This document shows positions 61,330 to 64,000 of a stretch of DNA of 64,000 nucleotides, one piece after another. The first letter of the stretch is position 1. Every line of letters starts with the position of its first letter. The DNA is taken from assembly GCF_905220975.1 (NCBI RefSeq), contig NZ_CAJNBK010000008.1:206919-270918 (forward strand), written 5' to 3'. The DNA is from Paraburkholderia haematera. GTDB taxonomy: Bacteria > Pseudomonadota > Gammaproteobacteria > Burkholderiales > Burkholderiaceae. A program made the translations under genes and the position numbers. Under the pieces are notes generated by a model that was not told the origin of the DNA, ran no database searches, and saw only the letters and a program-made list of their open reading frames with translations.

Positions 61330-62124
61330 ATGCTTACTCCTACCGCTGTGACTCGCTCCGCCGGCGTCGCCGATTCCACTGGAATTTCGCCGCCTGCGCG
61401 TGGCAGCCGTCGTGCCGCGCCGGCGAGGGCGACCGCGCGCACCGCCGCCCGCTGTTCGAGCTGCTCCATGCGGGCACTCTGCATGCCGCAAGGCCTGTCG
61501 CCGGACGAACTCACCAAACTCGAAGCGCTCATTTGCACCGCGCGCTCGGTGCAGCGCGGCGAAGCGCTGTATCGCAGCGGCGACCGTTTCGACAATATTT
61601 ACGCCGTACGTTCCGGCTCCATGAAAACCGTCATGGCGCATCGTGACGGCCGCGAACAGGTCACCGGGTTGCGCCTCGCCGGCGAAGCGCTCGGCCTCGA
61701 CGGCATCAGCGAAGACGTGCATGCATGCAGCGCCGTCGCGCTTGAAGACAGCACCGTTTGTATCGTTCCCTACCCCGCCCTCAAGTCCCTGTGCCGCGAA
61801 ATCAGCTCGATGCAGGAACGCCTGCACAAATTGCTGGGCGAGCAGATCGTCCGCGAAGCTGGGCAGATGATGGTGCTCGGCTCACTGTCGGCGGACGAAC
61901 GCGTGGCGGCTTTTCTGCTCGACGTGTCGGAGCGCAACGCGCAACGCGGTTATTCATCGGCGGAATTCAACTTGCGCATGACACGCGAAGACATGGGCAG
62001 CTACCTCGGCATGACGCTCGAAACCGTCAGCCGCACCCTGTCAAGATTTCAAAAGCGCGGTCTGATCGACACACAAGGCAAACACATCCGGATCGTCGAC
62101 CTGGAAGGCTTGCAGAACGTGTAG
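61330..62124 (+). CDS. fnr: FNR-type oxygen-sensing transcriptional regulator
   Basis: 264 residues from the ATG at 61330. Four candidate [4Fe-4S] ligands: Cys42, Cys45, Cys51 (spacing Cx2Cx5C, CSSCSMRALC) and one in VHACSAVALED, as in FNR. Cyclic-nucleotide-binding-like beta barrel and C-terminal winged helix (MTREDMGSYLGMTLETVSRTLSRFQKRGLI) with the ETVSR reading helix. Functions as an anaerobic activator. An N-terminal 40-residue Ala/Arg-rich extension precedes the Cys cluster. An upstream ATG at 61282 is less likely. Confidence 0.93.
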   Translation: MLTPTAVTRSAGVADSTGISPPARGSRRAAPARATARTAARCSSCSMRALCMPQGLSPDELTKLEALICTARSVQRGEALYRSGDRFDNIYAVRSGSMKTVMAHRDGREQVTGLRLAGEALGLDGISEDVHACSAVALEDSTVCIVPYPALKSLCREISSMQERLHKLLGEQIVREAGQMMVLGSLSADERVAAFLLDVSERNAQRGYSSAEFNLRMTREDMGSYLGMTLETVSRTLSRFQKRGLIDTQGKHIRIVDLEGLQNV

Positions 62125-62256
62125 GCTCTGCGCGCAAGACCTGGCCCGCACCGCCACGTCTTCGTCTATCTACTTTTTTAACGCGCATTCGCCTTGGCAT
62201 GGCTCCTGCGAGCGGGTACAGTCTTTAGTCCGTCCCCCGCAAGGAGACCCGGCGAA

Positions 62257-63570
62257 ATGAATCGCGACCCCGCCCCGCATCACCCGCTCGTGCAGCGTCT
62301 GATCGACGCGCGTCAAGTTACCGACGCCCTGTTTTCCATTGTCAAACCCGAGTTTCTGTATGACCGGCCGATCCGTGAGCGCCACCGGATCGTGTTTTAC
62401 GTCGGCCATCTGGAAGCTTTCGATCGTAATCTTTTCGATCAACGCCTGTGCGATCTGCCGGCGTTCAATCCGCACCTCGACCGGCTCTTCGCTTTCGGTA
62501 TCGATCCCGTCGACGACGGCTTTCCGACCGATCAACCCAGCGACTGGCCATCGCTCGACGCCGTGCGCGACTACGGGTCGCGCGCCCGCGAGCAGATTGA
62601 CCGCGAACTCGATGCACTGAGCGACTCAGCCCGTGTCGGCTGCACGGATGCGCAAGCCGGCGCGGCCGAGCAGTTGCTGAACGTCGCGATCGAGCATCGG
62701 CTGATGCATGCCGAAACGCTCGCGTACATGCTGCATCAGTTGCCGCTTGCGCAGAAGGTCGCCGTGTTGCGCGAAGCGGTGCTGCCTCGTTCGGAACCGC
62801 GTGAGGCGTTGTCCTCGATGGTCAGCGTGCCGGCTGGCGCAACGGTGCTCGGCATGTCGCGCGAGAGTGGCCAATTCGGCTGGGACAACGAGTTCGGCGA
62901 AATGCGCGTCGACGTGCCCGCGTTCGAGATAGACCGTTACATGGTGACGAACGGCGCATTTCTTGAGTTTATCGAGGCAGGCGGATATCGCGAACCGAAG
63001 TGGTGGACCGACGCGGATTGGGCATGGAAGGAAGCTGAACATATTGAGCATCCCGCCGGCTGGTCCCGGCAAACCGGAGGCGATCACCACAGCGCATGGA
63101 AGCTGCGCACGATGTTCGACGAAGCGCCGCTGCCGCTCAACTGGCCGGTGTACGTGAGTCATGCCGAAGCCAGCGCCTACGCGCGCTGGGCGGGCAAGAC
63201 GTTGCCCAGCGAAGCACAATGGCAACGCGCGGCCCACGGCGCACCCCATGCGATGTCGGGCAATTTCGATTTTCGTCATTGGGACCCACAGCCGGTCGAT
63301 GCGTATCCTGACAACGTCAGCGCGTTCGGCGTGCAGGGCCAATTCGGCAATGGCTGGGAGTGGACCTCCACGGTGTTCGACGCACTGCCGGGGTTTGAAG
63401 CGTTTCCGTTTTATCCCGGCTACTCCGCCGACTTTTTCGACGGGCGGCATTACGTGATCAAGGGCGGTTCGGCGCGCACCGCGAAATGCATGTTGCGACC
63501 GGCTTTTCGCAACTGGTTTCAGCCGCATTATCAGTTTGTGTATGCGGGGTTTCGGTGTGTGAAGGGGTGA
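62257..63570 (+). CDS. egtB: EgtB-like non-haem iron sulfoxide synthase (DinB + formylglycine-enzyme domain)
   Basis: 437 residues, AAGGAGA before the ATG at 62257. N-terminal DinB-like iron-binding bundle with FYVGHLEAFD and HRLMHAETLAYMLHQLP (HxxxHxE, about 148), then a C-type-lectin/FGE-like domain from about 190 with MVTNGAFLEFIEAGGYREPKWWTDADWAW and GNGWEWTSTVFDALPGFEAFPFYPGYSADFF. This is the EgtB/OvoA family that joins sulfur to histidine betaine. The methyltransferase partner (egtD) usually adjacent is absent from this window, so ergothioneine synthesis is likely but not certain. Confidence 0.85.
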   Translation: MNRDPAPHHPLVQRLIDARQVTDALFSIVKPEFLYDRPIRERHRIVFYVGHLEAFDRNLFDQRLCDLPAFNPHLDRLFAFGIDPVDDGFPTDQPSDWPSLDAVRDYGSRAREQIDRELDALSDSARVGCTDAQAGAAEQLLNVAIEHRLMHAETLAYMLHQLPLAQKVAVLREAVLPRSEPREALSSMVSVPAGATVLGMSRESGQFGWDNEFGEMRVDVPAFEIDRYMVTNGAFLEFIEAGGYREPKWWTDADWAWKEAEHIEHPAGWSRQTGGDHHSAWKLRTMFDEAPLPLNWPVYVSHAEASAYARWAGKTLPSEAQWQRAAHGAPHAMSGNFDFRHWDPQPVDAYPDNVSAFGVQGQFGNGWEWTSTVFDALPGFEAFPFYPGYSADFFDGRHYVIKGGSARTAKCMLRPAFRNWFQPHYQFVYAGFRCVKG

Positions 63571-63580
63571 GCTCAGTGAG

Positions 63581-63946
63581 TCATTGACTCGCGCCCGTCA
63601 CCAGTTGCAGCGGCGTTTCAATAACACGCGACAATTCACTCTGCTTTCTCTGTTCGGTGACCGCCTTCAACGCCACGTCGAGGCCGAATACAGCTTGCCG
63701 ATCGGCGAACTGATTCATCGTCGCGAGCACGCGGCCGTCGGCGAGCAGCGGCTTGATCGCATCGCTGTCGTTATATCCGGTGATGTACACGCCGCCGGTT
63801 CTCCCCGCATCGCGAACGGCATCCACCGCGCCCATGGCCATATTGTCGTTACCGCACATCAACGCACGGATTTTCGGATAGTCCCCTAATCTTACTGTGT
63901 CATATAAATGCTCGTGCAATCTATTCCCGCACAGGAAGAGTGCCAT
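63581..63946 (-). pseudogene. Remnant of a ribose-type periplasmic sugar-binding protein
   Basis: The last about 100 codons match the C-terminal lobe of Peripla_BP_4/RbsB-type proteins (YPKIRALMCGNDNMAMGAVDAVRDAG, GYNDSDAIKPLLADGRVLATMNQ). No signal peptide or N-terminal lobe is encoded: upstream codons read ...LFLCGNRLHEHLYDTV, with no similarity, and an in-frame stop lies at 63995-63997. I interpret it as the tail left by a deletion. The break is near 63885-63890, in a locally AT-rich stretch. Confidence 0.7.
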
Positions 63947-64000
63947 CGTTGCATGAGCCGTAGTCCAAGCAGGATACGCAACGTGGTAATGGAATCAGGA

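Overview
The window is GC-rich proteobacterial chromosome. It most resembles Paraburkholderia (plant-associated Burkholderiaceae). The reasons are a LuxR/RsaL/LuxI-type quorum-sensing trio of the BraR-RsaL-BraI kind, beta-ketoadipate genes in the order pcaI-J-B-D-C, a GC-rich dispersed repeat, and several small proteins of a type familiar from this group. No phage, transposase, CRISPR array, rRNA or tRNA was seen. The genus call is inference from gene content.

1-14 kb, N-heterocycle catabolism: one long leftward operon runs from an operator-like palindrome at 13854-13871 to the left edge. In order of transcription it encodes a 6-hydroxynicotinate reductase homologue, an ApbE-like UPF0280 protein, two tandem amino-acid-synthesis (DUF1185) paralogues, a LivH-LivM fused permease, LivG, LivF, an enamidase-like amidohydrolase, a [2Fe-2S] subunit, a molybdopterin subunit fused to three c-type haems, and a periplasmic binding protein cut by the edge. 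A divergent TetR gene lies beside it. The set corresponds to the first three enzymes of reductive nicotinate breakdown (hydroxylation, ring reduction, ring opening) plus dedicated uptake. The UPF0280 protein is a candidate flavin transferase for the reductase. This is the most interesting system in the window.

15-24 kb: pcaC, pcaD, pcaB, pcaJ and pcaI (protocatechuate branch), with a 40-bp minisatellite between pcaB and pcaJ. An inverted pair of a dispersed repeat flanks a (GGTGGC)14 microsatellite. LysR, folE and a DMT exporter follow. 24-41 kb: DedA-rhodanese fusion, CHAD protein, Pit phosphate transporter, PPK2, VOC protein, HtrA-like protease, gamma-glutamyltransferase, MFS transporter, a compact four-gene operon that looks like polar-lipid head-group synthesis and export, and PhoX with a strong Pho box. 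CHAD, Pit, PPK2 and PhoX form a phosphate/polyphosphate theme.

41-48 kb: a long AT-rich leader with a possible small RNA before a porin, small lipoprotein and hypothetical genes, a third copy of the dispersed repeat, AraC, and serine acetyltransferase. 48-60 kb: an ABC importer with a sugar-acid dehydratase, an SMP-30 lactonase-like protein and a DapA-family lyase. A FadR-type GntR gene lies nearby, and related operator-like sites connect these units. The braR-rsaL-braI quorum-sensing locus sits between them. 60-64 kb: a universal stress protein with an FNR-like box, an fnr gene, an EgtB-like sulfoxide synthase and the remnant of a sugar-binding protein.
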